Source: UBA1479 sp964012715 (lineage in GTDB: Bacteria; Pseudomonadota; Alphaproteobacteria; Rhodospirillales; Casp-alpha2). From it: DNA of 32,397 nt. The translations under genes were made by a program, and so were the position numbers. The notes under the pieces are model-generated. The model had not been told where the DNA came from and did no database searches. It saw only the letters and a program-made list of their open reading frames with translations. The stretch's first letter is position 1. Every line of letters starts with the position of its first letter. Below, one piece after another: positions 1-7,908 of this stretch. The DNA lies in the NCBI GenBank assembly GCA_964012715.1, contig CAXGUG010000034.1, positions 1 through 32,397 on the forward strand. The letters run 5' to 3'.

Positions 1-1
1 C

Positions 2-538
2 GCCCGCGACGGCGCGGTCGCGGCGCCCACGGCGTCCCTGCACTTCACGCCGGACTTGCTGGCCGCTCTGGACGAACGCGGGGTCGAGCGGGTCAGCCTG
101 ACCCTACATGTCGGCGCGGGCACGTTCCTACCGGACCGCGAGGAAGATACCCGCCATCACGTGATGCATTCCGAATGGGGCGAAATCAGCGAACGCGCCG
201 CCGACTTCATCAATCAGGCCCGAGATGCCGGCGGGCGGATTATCGCCGTCGGCTCGACCGCGATGCGCCTGTTGGAGACGGCGGCGGACGACGACGGACG
301 CATCCGTCCCTATCGCGGCGACACGGATATCTTCATCACGCCCGGCTACCGGTTCAAAGCGGTCGATCTGATGATGACGAACTTCCACTTGCCGCGCTCG
401 ACCCTGTTCATGCTGGTCTCGGCGTTTGCCGGAATGGACCAGATGCGGGCCGCCTATGAGCATGCCATCGCCACAGGCTATCGCTTCTATTCCTACGGTG
501 ACGGCAGCTTGCTGCATCGATGCGATAAGGTGGATTAA
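2..538 (+). CDS. queA: S-adenosylmethionine:tRNA ribosyltransferase-isomerase QueA (3' part)
   Basis: The 5' end lies outside the window; the frame is open from base 2. QueA transfers and isomerises the ribosyl part of SAM onto 7-aminomethyl-7-deazaguanine in tRNA, giving epoxyqueuosine. The visible part starts with the family motif VAAPTASLHFTPDLL, followed by LTLHVGAGTF, the HSEWGEIS stretch, the GSTAMRLLE helix start, and TDIFITPGYRFKAVDLMMTNFHLPRSTL, all hallmarks of the QueA C-terminal half. The protein ends YSYGDGSLLHRCDKVD at a TAA stop. Only about half of the usual 340-350 residues are present because of the window edge, not because of a break. In many bacteria tgt follows directly; here two unrelated genes lie between them. 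Identification is firm. Confidence 0.96.
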   Translation, partial: ARDGAVAAPTASLHFTPDLLAALDERGVERVSLTLHVGAGTFLPDREEDTRHHVMHSEWGEISERAADFINQARDAGGRIIAVGSTAMRLLETAADDDGRIRPYRGDTDIFITPGYRFKAVDLMMTNFHLPRSTLFMLVSAFAGMDQMRAAYEHAIATGYRFYSYGDGSLLHRCDKVD

Positions 539-577
539 ACACCGATTTAGGTGTAAAAATAACATACTGAGGTATGT
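539..577. repeat. two adjacent small inverted repeats after queA
   Basis: ACACC-GATTTA-GGTGT lies at 539-554 directly after the queA stop, and ACATAC-TGAG-GTATGT lies at 562-577. Both arms match perfectly (5 and 6 bp). The A-rich stretch between them lacks the T-tract expected of a + strand terminator. They could be weak terminator hairpins for queA or operator half-sites for the gene at 691. The rest of the 152-base gap shows no promoter I would trust. Confidence 0.45.
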
Positions 578-690
578 GGCCCGCCTTAATCGGTACACAT
601 TCGAATAAAACCATGTATTGTTGCGCCGCTTCTTGAGGGAAACGGTGAAACGCATTCAGGCTCTGCTCGATTGAGCGGACAGGGAAGGCT

Positions 691-1017
691 ATGCGCATAC
701 GTGACCTTATGCCGGCGATGGCACTTGTTCTGGTTTGCATCTCCTGGCTTGGCGTGGCCATGCTGCGCCCGCAACCCGGGCAATCGCAGGTCGGCGTCGT
801 ATTTCCGCCTCACCTGAACGCAACAGACGTTCTGGGCCGTATCGCCGAGTCCGGCGGCCGTCTGGTTCGCGAAGGGGCTTGGCCGTTCGTCGCCGTGGTC
901 TCGCTGGACGAGCCGGATACCCTGCAACGATTGAGCGCCTTGGGCGCGTTGTTCACCGTCAATCCTTTGGCGTTGGGAAGCTGCGTTACTGCGCCCGCCT
1001 CCATGCCTCGCACCTGA
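691..1017 (+). CDS. small membrane-anchored protein of unknown function
   Basis: 108 residues. A single hydrophobic helix (about residues 8-26, PAMALVLVCISWLGVAML) is followed by an outside domain of about 80 residues. That domain contains VGVVFPP, a GGRLVREGAWPFVAVV strand, and a C-terminal LSALGALFTVNPLALGSC motif. The start is supported by AGGGAAGG a few bases before ATG. It ends 39 bases before the chemoreceptor gene on the same strand, so the two are probably cotranscribed, and the outside domain may serve signalling. I recognise a pattern seen in alphaproteobacterial hypothetical proteins (GGRL..GA.PF.AVV...L...GAL...NP.A.G.C), but no function is known to me. Confidence 0.75.
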   Translation: MRIRDLMPAMALVLVCISWLGVAMLRPQPGQSQVGVVFPPHLNATDVLGRIAESGGRLVREGAWPFVAVVSLDEPDTLQRLSALGALFTVNPLALGSCVTAPASMPRT

Positions 1018-1056
1018 CCCCTCCCCCCTGGTTGTCTCACTAAAGGAATTCGTCAA

Positions 1057-2514
1057 ATGGAAGCCCTCAACGAGCTCCGCCTTAAAAGCACCCGCTTCTT
1101 CGTGTTGTTCGCCTGGGCGCATCTGCCCCTGGCCGGCTTGACCTATCTTTGGACCAAAGGCGATCTGGTAACCGGAGCCGGCATCATCGGCCTGGTCGCG
1201 GTTGCGTCGACCCTTGCTTGGCGCGCCAACCCCACGGCGGCGGCATCCCGCTTTCTGATCGCCGCCGGCGCGATGATCAACGTCGGCGCCCTGCTTTATA
1301 TGTTCTGGGGCCATCCCTGGCAGATCGACGTGCATATGTATTTCTTCGCCGTACTGGCGATGGTTGCTGCGTTCTGCTGCTGGCAGACCGTTCTGGTCGC
1401 CGCCGCGACGGTCGCCGTGCACCACCTGCTGCTGAACTTCACCATTCCCTTCGCCATATTCCCCGATGGCGCCAACTTCATGCGCGTCGTGTTCCACGCC
1501 GTTATCGTGGTTCTGGAAACGGCGATCCTGATGTGGCTGACCTACCGGTTGGTCCTGGCCTTCCGCCACAGCGCCGAAGCGGTCGACGCCGCCGAGCGCT
1601 CCAAGGCCGAGGTCGAGCGCCTGAGCGACGAGCGCGAGAAAATGGAGAAAGCCAACCTGGAAGAACGCCGCCGCCTGTTGCTGGACATGGCCGCACGGTT
1701 CGAAAACCAGGTCGGCCCGATCGTCGATAGCGTCAACGATCAGGCAAGCAACATGTCCAGCGTGTCGCGCAGCCTGTCCGATCTGGCGTCGCAAACGCTG
1801 GCCCGCTCGACCGACACCGCCACCGCCGTCGAACAGGCAACCGGCAACGTCCAGACCGTGGCCAGCGCGACCGAGGAAATGACCGCGAGCATGGCCGAGG
1901 TCTCGACCCAGGTCGCCCGGGCCCATGACGTGGCGCAGGACGCGTCCCGCAAGGCGCGGGAAACCGACCGGACCATGGTTCGCCTGACCGAAGCGGCCGG
2001 AAAGATCGGCAACGTCATGCAGATGATCAACGACATCGCCGAACAGACCAACCTTTTGGCCCTGAACGCGACCATCGAAGCGGCCCGCGCCGGTGAAATG
2101 GGCAAGGGCTTTGCCGTCGTCGCGTCCGAGGTCAAGAACCTGGCCAATCAGACCGCCCGTGCGACCCAGGAAATCGCCGAGGAAATCGCCACCATGCAGG
2201 CCGTGTCGCAGGACGCCGCCCGCGAAATCCAGGGTATTTCCGAAACGATCGACGAGATCAATTCGGTCAGCGAGGCGATCGCCGCCGCGGTCGAGGAACA
2301 GTCCGCCGCCACGCGGGAAATCGCCCGTTCCAGCCAGGATGCCGCGACGCATACGGAATCGGTCCATTCCAACATCCAGACTGTGCGTCATGCGTCCGAG
2401 GACACCGGCAGCGCCGCCGGCGAGGTTTCGACCGCCGCCGGGAACCTGTCGAACCAGGCCAGCAGCCTGAAGTCCGCGATCTCGGTCATGCTGCAGGACC
2501 TGCGCGCGGCCTAA
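1057..2514 (+). CDS. methyl-accepting chemotaxis protein with polytopic His-containing membrane sensor
   Basis: 485 residues. The N-terminal 170 residues form five or six membrane helices instead of the usual two-helix periplasmic sensor. They carry conserved-looking histidines (H86, H93, H122-H123, H147) and E154 in the pattern IDVHMYFF, AVHHLLLNF and VFHAVIVVLE. This kind of module is also seen on other sensory proteins. A linker coiled coil (about 175-215) leads to the cytoplasmic signalling domain. Its hairpin tip at about 331-352 has NLLALNATIEAARAGE, the CheA/CheW contact region. No C-terminal CheR/CheB tether peptide is visible (it ends MLQDLRAA). The start follows AAAGGA at a normal distance. 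It sits between queA and tgt, which is unusual, and a strong terminator follows it. The ligand is unknown; the clustered membrane histidines suggest metal, haem or redox sensing, but that is inference. Confidence 0.93.
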   Translation: MEALNELRLKSTRFFVLFAWAHLPLAGLTYLWTKGDLVTGAGIIGLVAVASTLAWRANPTAAASRFLIAAGAMINVGALLYMFWGHPWQIDVHMYFFAVLAMVAAFCCWQTVLVAAATVAVHHLLLNFTIPFAIFPDGANFMRVVFHAVIVVLETAILMWLTYRLVLAFRHSAEAVDAAERSKAEVERLSDEREKMEKANLEERRRLLLDMAARFENQVGPIVDSVNDQASNMSSVSRSLSDLASQTLARSTDTATAVEQATGNVQTVASATEEMTASMAEVSTQVARAHDVAQDASRKARETDRTMVRLTEAAGKIGNVMQMINDIAEQTNLLALNATIEAARAGEMGKGFAVVASEVKNLANQTARATQEIAEEIATMQAVSQDAAREIQGISETIDEINSVSEAIAAAVEEQSAATREIARSSQDAATHTESVHSNIQTVRHASEDTGSAAGEVSTAAGNLSNQASSLKSAISVMLQDLRAA

Positions 2515-2567
2515 CGCTTGCGGGCGCAATGGCGCGCCTGCAACCGACCTGTTTCCTTGGGGAAACT

Positions 2568-2615
2568 AAGCAACGCCCATCCGCCCGATAAAAAGGGCGG
2601 ATGGGCGCTTGCTTT
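2568..2615 (+). terminator. rho-independent terminator after the chemoreceptor gene
   Basis: A perfect 13-bp stem (2574-2586 CGCCCATCCGCCC with 2595-2607) encloses the loop GATAAAAA. It extends by AAGCAA/TTGCTT (2568-2573 with 2609-2614) across one bulged C. A short T-containing tail follows. It separates the chemoreceptor transcript from tgt-queF, which therefore need their own promoter. Confidence 0.8.
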
Positions 2616-2638
2616 CCCGGGGGCGGTCGCCTCATATT
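2609..2638 (+). promoter_or_regulatory. candidate tgt promoter giving a leaderless transcript
   Basis: TTGCTT (2609-2614) and CATATT (2633-2638) are separated by 18 bases. The expected start of transcription, about 7 bases after the -10, falls on or next to the tgt ATG at 2646. No ribosome-binding site is present before that ATG. The -35 element is made from the right foot of the preceding terminator. Weak match, inference only. Confidence 0.35.
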
Positions 2639-2645
2639 CCGCGCC

Positions 2646-3794
2646 ATGACCAACGACATGACATTCACCGTCCATACGACCGACGGCCACGCCCGCCGCG
2701 GGCGGCTGGACACGGCGCATGGGCCGATGGAAACCCCGGCCTTCATGCCCGTCGGCACGGCGGCGACGGTCAAGGCGATGACCCCCGAAGCGGTCGCCGA
2801 GACCGGCGCGCAATGCGTCCTGGGCAACACCTATCACCTGATGCTGCGACCGGGTGCCGAGCGCATCCGCCGCCTGGGCGGTCTGCACAAGTTCATGAAC
2901 TGGCCCGGGCCGATCCTGACCGATTCCGGCGGCTTTCAGGTTTGGTCGCTGAAAGACCTGCGCAAGCTGACCGAAAAGGGCGTGACGTTTCGCTCCCACA
3001 TCGACGGGGCGAAATACGAGCTGACGCCCGAAATCGCCATGGACATCCAGAACGCCCTGGATGCCGACATCACCATGGCCCTGGACGAATGCACGCCCTT
3101 CGGCGTCGATGAAAAGGCAGCCCGCACCTCCATGGAGCTATCCATGCGCTGGGCTCAGCGCTGTCGCGACGCCTTTGAAAAGCGCCCCGGCTACGGCTTG
3201 TTCGGGATCGTTCAGGGCGGGGTCTTTCCGAACCTGCGCCGTGAATCGGCCGAGGCCCTGGTCGCCATCGGCTTCGACGGCTACGCCATCGGCGGCCTGG
3301 CCGTGGGCGAAGGCCAGGAGTTGATGTTCCAGACCCTGGATGCGACCACCCCGCATCTGCCGCAGGACAAGCCCCGCTATCTGATGGGCGTGGGCAAACC
3401 GTCGGATCTGGTCGGCGCGGTCGAACGCGGCGTCGATATGTTCGACTGCGTCCTGCCGACCCGGTCGGGGCGGACCGATCAGGCCTTTACCCGGCGCGGC
3501 ACGCTGAACATGCGCAACGCCCGGCACAAGGATGATCCCCGCCCCATCGACCCCGATTGTTCGTGCTATGCCTGCACGAATTATTCACGGGCCTATGTGC
3601 ATCATTTGGTGCAGGCGCGGGAAATCCTGGGCGGGACGCTGCTGACTTGGCACAATCTGCATTACTATCAGGAACTGATGGCCGGCATGCGCGGCGCGAT
3701 CGAACAAGGCGCATTCGCCGAATTCAAGATGACGTTTGAACGCCAGCAGGCGGAAGGCGATATTCCGCCGATCGACAACGGAGCGGACGGATGA
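2646..3794 (+). CDS. tgt: queuine/preQ1 tRNA-guanine transglycosylase
   Basis: 382 residues, the usual bacterial length. Tgt exchanges guanine-34 of GUN-anticodon tRNAs for preQ1. Key features are the substrate-binding segment ILTDSGGFQVWSL with Asp93, the GIVQGGVF loop, AIGGLAVGEG, and the nucleophile segment FDCVLPTRSGR. The zinc site CSCYACTNYSRAYVHHL plus a downstream His in TWHNLHYY gives the C-x-C-x2-C...H ligand set. The ATG at 2646 gives the normal N-terminus; a second ATG at 2658 is possible, and neither has a clear ribosome-binding site. The stop overlaps the queF start (ATGA), so the two are translationally coupled steps of one pathway, QueF making the preQ1 that Tgt inserts. Confidence 0.97.
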   Translation: MTNDMTFTVHTTDGHARRGRLDTAHGPMETPAFMPVGTAATVKAMTPEAVAETGAQCVLGNTYHLMLRPGAERIRRLGGLHKFMNWPGPILTDSGGFQVWSLKDLRKLTEKGVTFRSHIDGAKYELTPEIAMDIQNALDADITMALDECTPFGVDEKAARTSMELSMRWAQRCRDAFEKRPGYGLFGIVQGGVFPNLRRESAEALVAIGFDGYAIGGLAVGEGQELMFQTLDATTPHLPQDKPRYLMGVGKPSDLVGAVERGVDMFDCVLPTRSGRTDQAFTRRGTLNMRNARHKDDPRPIDPDCSCYACTNYSRAYVHHLVQAREILGGTLLTWHNLHYYQELMAGMRGAIEQGAFAEFKMTFERQQAEGDIPPIDNGADG

Positions 3795-4246
3795 CCGAAG
3801 AACACCTCACCCAACTGGGCAGCCAGTCGGAAATCCCTGCCTCGCCCGAGGCGGCGGTGCTGGAATGCGCGCCCAACCCGCATCACGAAACGCCCTATCT
3901 GATCCGCTTCACATGCCCGGAATTCACCTCGGTCTGCCCAGTCACCGGACAGCCGGATTTCGCGCATCTGGTGATCGACTACGTACCGAACGGCCTGATC
4001 GTCGAAAGCAAATCGCTGAAGCTATATCTGAGCAGCTTTCGCAATCACGCCGGATTCCACGAAAAGTGCACCCTGGATATCGCCCAGAAGATCAGCCGCG
4101 CCGCCCAACCGAACTGGCTGCGCATCGGCGGTTATTGGTATCCGCGCGGCGGCATCCCCATCGATGTCTTCCACCAGACGGGCGAGCCGCCCAAGGGCAT
4201 TTGGATCCCGGACCAGGGCGTGCCGACCTATCGCGGGCGCGGCTGA
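3791..4246 (+). CDS. queF: NADPH-dependent 7-cyano-7-deazaguanine reductase (type I QueF)
   Basis: 151 residues, the short single-domain QueF form of Bacillus type. It reduces the nitrile preQ0 to the amine preQ1 with two NADPH. The catalytic cysteine (Cys49) and general acid Asp56 sit in TSVCPVTGQPDF. The family NADPH motif ESKSLKLYLSSFRNH follows at about 75-90, then FHEKC. The C-terminal YWYPRGGIPIDVF supplies tunnelling-fold contacts. It overlaps the end of tgt by four bases and is the last gene of that unit. No function other than queuosine synthesis fits these motifs. Confidence 0.97.
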   Translation: MTEEHLTQLGSQSEIPASPEAAVLECAPNPHHETPYLIRFTCPEFTSVCPVTGQPDFAHLVIDYVPNGLIVESKSLKLYLSSFRNHAGFHEKCTLDIAQKISRAAQPNWLRIGGYWYPRGGIPIDVFHQTGEPPKGIWIPDQGVPTYRGRG

Positions 4247-4300
4247 GCCGTTAATCGGTTTTATCGCTCGCAGTATCCGAAAACATCCGTTTCACCGGCC

Positions 4301-4400
4301 GAACGGCGATTGATACCGTTCAGGCGTCCGCGATGCCTGCAAAGGCAGATCGGAAACAGTGCTCCTGGTTGGGATGGCGGGGGTGGCCCGGGCCGCCCCC
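4301..4400. repeat. hairpin-forming repeats between convergent queF and the 4414 gene
   Basis: The 167-base gap (4247-4413) contains GAACGG-N9-CCGTTC at 4301-4321 and a near-perfect GC palindrome at 4379-4400 (GGGGG, T/G mismatch, GGCCC facing its complement). A minor CCG-TTAAT-CGG followed by TTTTAT sits just after the queF stop (near 4248-4265). These are plausible transcription ends for the two converging genes, though only the last has a T-rich tail. Nothing else is recognisable here. Confidence 0.4.
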
Positions 4401-4413
4401 GTCGGTTCCGCGA

Positions 4414-4692
4414 TCAGCCCGCGGCGGCTTCGTCGTCGATGACCTGGGTCGGCCAGGGACGCGGCGCATCGACCACATGGCCGAAATAGCCGATCAGGTC
4501 GATAAAGCTTTTGACCACCGACAAGTTGGGGATCGTCGACAGAACCGGGCCGCCCGTACCTTCGGCGATCCGCGTCAATTCATCCCCCGGCTGGCTTTCA
4601 CGATATTCCAGAACCGCCCGGTGATAGTTCTTTTCATCGGTAATCAGGTAGAAATCCGGGTCCTTCTTGGATTGGAGGATCAGGAATTCCAT
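4414..4692 (-). CDS. conserved-looking small protein of unknown function
   Basis: 92 residues, not recognised. The start at 4692 is chosen because AAGGAGA lies 8 bases before this ATG, giving MEFLILQSKKDPDF; longer upstream extensions read as Arg-rich filler. The protein is soluble and mixed alpha/beta with a central DEKNYHRAVLEYRESQPGDEL segment, and has no signal peptide or cysteines. It lies on the same strand 164 bases after the second QueD gene. That gap could hold its own promoter, so cotranscription is uncertain. Nothing ties it to queuosine beyond position. Confidence 0.7.
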   Translation of the reverse strand: MEFLILQSKKDPDFYLITDEKNYHRAVLEYRESQPGDELTRIAEGTGGPVLSTIPNLSVVKSFIDLIGYFGHVVDAPRPWPTQVIDDEAAAG

Positions 4693-4856
4693 GGCGCGTC
4701 TCCTTGTTGCCGCAATGACCAACGCGCACAGATGTGGGGTTCTCCCCGACATGTTGCGCGAATCCGAGAGGGGTCGGGCGAGATTTTGTGTTAAGCGATT
4801 GAATCGGGCAAGAAAAAGCGGATCGGGCGATCAATCAAAGCGCCGTGATCGTGGGG

Positions 4857-5228
4857 TCAGCCGCCGCGATAGACGCATCCGGTGACGGCGTTTTCACGAA
4901 TCTCGATCTCGCTAAGTCCTTGAAGATGATTCGATAATTTATCCCACAGCCAGACCGCGATGTTCTCGGTCGTGGGATTTTCAAGGCCGGGAACGTCGTT
5001 CAGATACTGGTGATCGATCTCGGCTAAAACGGGGTCGACCTTGGCCGCGACGTCGGCGAAATCGACAACCCAGCCTTCCGATTCGCGAACCGGACCGGTC
5101 ACCGCGACCCGCAACAGGAACGTATTGCCATGCAGGCGCGAGCAGATATGGCTGTCCGGCAGGCGCGGCAGGCGGCGCGCGCTTTCAAAGGAAAAGCCGT
5201 GGTAGACGGTCATCGCGTTGACGCTCAT
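4857..5228 (-). CDS. queD: QueD-family 6-carboxytetrahydropterin synthase paralogue, copy 2 (altered zinc site)
   Basis: 123 residues, normal QueD length. QueD turns dihydroneopterin triphosphate into 6-carboxytetrahydropterin, the second step to preQ0. It keeps the catalytic Cys (Cys29 in DSHICSRLHG), the Asp-His pair (Asp72-His73 in EIDHQYLND), the GLENPTTEN loop and the pterin-binding Glu112 near the C-terminal GCVYRGG. Two of the three zinc-binding histidines are changed: the AAHRLP position is SARRLP (Arg18) and LHGH is LHGN (Asn35). I checked both codons (CGC and AAT) on the complementary strand. The start ATG at 5228 overlaps the stop of the upstream paralogue (ATGA), implying coupled synthesis. 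It may work only together with copy 1, or be a diverged pterin enzyme. Confidence 0.88.
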   Translation of the reverse strand: MSVNAMTVYHGFSFESARRLPRLPDSHICSRLHGNTFLLRVAVTGPVRESEGWVVDFADVAAKVDPVLAEIDHQYLNDVPGLENPTTENIAVWLWDKLSNHLQGLSEIEIRENAVTGCVYRGG

Positions 5229-5587
5229 GCGCGGGGGGCCTCCGTGGTGCAGCCGACGGCGGGGTTTTCCCACAATTCGACCTCGACCCGGCCCGGCAAT
5301 TGTTCGGCCAGGCGGGATTTCAGATAACGGCACAGGTTCTCGGTCGACGGATTGTCCAAGCCCGGCAGCTCGTTGAGGAACTGATGGTCGACCTCGGCCA
5401 GCACGGCGTTCACCGCCCGTTTCATATCCTGCGGGTCAATCACCCAACCGGCCTCCGCGTCGACTGCGCCGGACAGGCGCACGGTCCCCGTGAAGGTATG
5501 ACCGTGCAGGGTCGCCGCCCGATGGGCGTCGCCGACGTTCGGCAGGCGCTGCGCCGCGACGAAAGTGAAATCGAAGAACCGTTCCAT
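5225..5587 (-). CDS. queD: QueD-family 6-carboxytetrahydropterin synthase paralogue, copy 1 (catalytic Cys lost)
   Basis: 120 residues. The start at 5587 is set by the family N-terminus MERFFDFTFVAAQRLP, with TAGGTAA upstream. It keeps LHGH (His28, His30), the Asp67-His68 pair, the GLDNPSTEN loop and Glu107. The first zinc histidine is Gln13 (AAQRLP, codon CAG) and the catalytic cysteine position is Ala24 (AHRAATLHGH). The C-terminal VGCTTEAPRA departs from the GCIYRGE type. Together with the downstream gene it forms a tandem pair in which each member keeps what the other has lost. The pair is probably one transcript read leftwards from the 5588-5775 gap, diverging from the DksA/TraR gene. 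Confidence 0.88.
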   Translation of the reverse strand: MERFFDFTFVAAQRLPNVGDAHRAATLHGHTFTGTVRLSGAVDAEAGWVIDPQDMKRAVNAVLAEVDHQFLNELPGLDNPSTENLCRYLKSRLAEQLPGRVEVELWENPAVGCTTEAPRA

Positions 5588-5675
5588 GATGGCGTTACCT
5601 AGAACATTCGCGTGACGGATAAAAGCCCGAACAGGCTCCAGGGCGTTGCATCCCCCATCAGACAAACCCACGTTA

Positions 5676-5720
5676 TTGACTTAGCTCAAGGCGGCGCGGC
5701 GCATTTTTTTCGACTATACT
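5676..5720 (+). promoter_or_regulatory. FNR/FixK-type box and -10 element before the DksA/TraR gene
   Basis: TTGAC-TTAG-CTCAA at 5676-5689 matches the FNR/CRP-family pattern TTGAT-N4-ATCAA at 8 of 10 positions. TATACT lies at 5715-5720, with no -35 hexamer at the usual spacing. The box centre is about 42-45 bases before the expected transcription start, close to the class II activator position. This suggests oxygen- or nitrogen-oxide-responsive control of the gene at 5776. Confidence 0.45.
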
Positions 5721-5775
5721 CAGACAATTGCCGGACGTTGCTTTCAGGCACGTTCCAGAACGAAGGGAAATATCC

Positions 5776-6096
5776 ATGAACCTTGGGGAAAAAATGAAAC
5801 CGGTCCTGGAAGCCCGCCTTGCGGAGCTGAAACAGGATGTCGTCGAAATCGATCAGACGCTGCGTGAGCCGGATCCTCAGGACTTCGAGGAACGGGCCAC
5901 GGAAATGGAAGGCGACGAAGTGCTGGAAGATTTGGGCATCGCCGCGCAGACGGAAATCGCCCAGATCAAATCCGCCCTGGCGCGGATCGCCGACGGCACT
6001 TATGGCGAATGCGTGACCTGTGGGGCCGACATTGCGCCGGCGCGGCTGGAAGCCGTGCCCCATGCCGCGCAATGCATCAAGTGCGCCTCCGCCTGA
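5776..6096 (+). CDS. DksA/TraR-family zinc-finger protein
   Basis: 106 residues. The N-terminal two thirds form a helical coiled-coil hairpin (ARLAELKQDVVEIDQTL... to IAQIKSALARIADGTYG). A C4 zinc finger follows, CVTCGAD to CIKC (C-x2-C-x17-C-x2-C), with the family YGECVTCGADI...RLEAVPHAAQCIKC pattern. It is shorter than E. coli DksA (151 residues) and lacks the exact acidic DxxDxA tip; the tip region here is rich in Asp and Glu (DPQDFEERATEMEGDEV). The start at 5776 follows GAAGGGA. Such proteins bind the RNA polymerase secondary channel, but many short members are untested. An FNR-like site upstream suggests induction at low oxygen. Confidence 0.88.
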   Translation: MNLGEKMKPVLEARLAELKQDVVEIDQTLREPDPQDFEERATEMEGDEVLEDLGIAAQTEIAQIKSALARIADGTYGECVTCGADIAPARLEAVPHAAQCIKCASA

Positions 6097-6104
6097 CCGG
6101 CACC

Positions 6105-6542
6105 TTATCCGTTCGTTTCCGGTAGTCCGAAAATGCCCAGCGCCAGGCTGGCGGCAATCCGCTCGGCACGGTCGATGAAGATGACCGCGATCTCAGGCGG
6201 GCAGATGTCCCGTGCCGTAACCTGAAACAGTCCCAGCCAGCGCCCGAAATGTTTGGGCCGCAGGTCGTGCAGCGCCTTGTGCTTGGGCATGGGCCGGCCC
6301 TTGAACCGGCCGGTCATCATCGTCACCGACGACCAGAAATCCATCATGTTGCGCAGATGCGGTTCCCAATCGTCGGCAATGACCCGGGCGAAGATCGGGC
6401 CCAATTCCTCGTCAGCCCGCACCCGGTCGTAGAAGGTTCGAACCAGTCGTTCGATCAGCTCTTCGTCGATCCCCGGATGCAACGGCATGCGCAGGGGAAT
6501 GCGGTCCGAATGCTGGCTGTCTGGCGGCGATTGGACGGTCAT
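6105..6542 (-). CDS. group III truncated haemoglobin
   Basis: 145 residues with a two-over-two globin core: LVRTFYDRVRADEELGPIF (B/E region), WEPHLRNMMDFWSSV, and the group III signature GRPMPKHKALHDL...KHFGRWLGLF. His88 is the likely proximal haem ligand and Trp102 the conserved G-helix Trp. An unusual 20-residue polar N-terminal tail precedes the fold. Group III globins bind O2 and NO and are linked to microaerobic or nitrosative conditions. It converges on the DksA/TraR gene (8-base gap) and diverges from the dehydratase at 6664. A Met at residue 19 offers a shorter alternative start. Confidence 0.92.
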   Translation of the reverse strand: MTVQSPPDSQHSDRIPLRMPLHPGIDEELIERLVRTFYDRVRADEELGPIFARVIADDWEPHLRNMMDFWSSVTMMTGRFKGRPMPKHKALHDLRPKHFGRWLGLFQVTARDICPPEIAVIFIDRAERIAASLALGIFGLPETNG

Positions 6543-6598
6543 GGGATGAACCTCGGCGACAAAAATGGAAAACCTCTAAACAAACGCCCAAGTGACGG

Positions 6599-6629
6599 TT
6601 GCGTTTTCGGGGCCGCATGTCCCTATACT
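6599..6629 (+). promoter_or_regulatory. candidate promoter of the dehydratase gene
   Basis: TATACT at 6624-6629 has a weak -35, TTGCGT at 6599-6604 (19-base spacer). Transcription would begin near 6636, leaving a leader of about 28 bases before ATG 6664. Confidence 0.35.
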
Positions 6630-6663
6630 CCGACACCCATCAAAAAGCATCCAGGGAAGAACA

Positions 6664-7842
<1,179 letters not shown>

Positions 7843-7908
7843 GTCGCACAATCAACGGTGCGCGGGCGGGGATGACGCACATCCCCGCCCGGCCCGATTA
7901 TCCATCCG

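Noticed and set aside
586..2529. Very long open frame opposite the small membrane protein and chemoreceptor (647 codons)
   Set aside because: It is rich in Gly, Arg, Asp and His in the pattern of antisense reading of a GC-rich gene, has no domain, and covers two well-supported genes.
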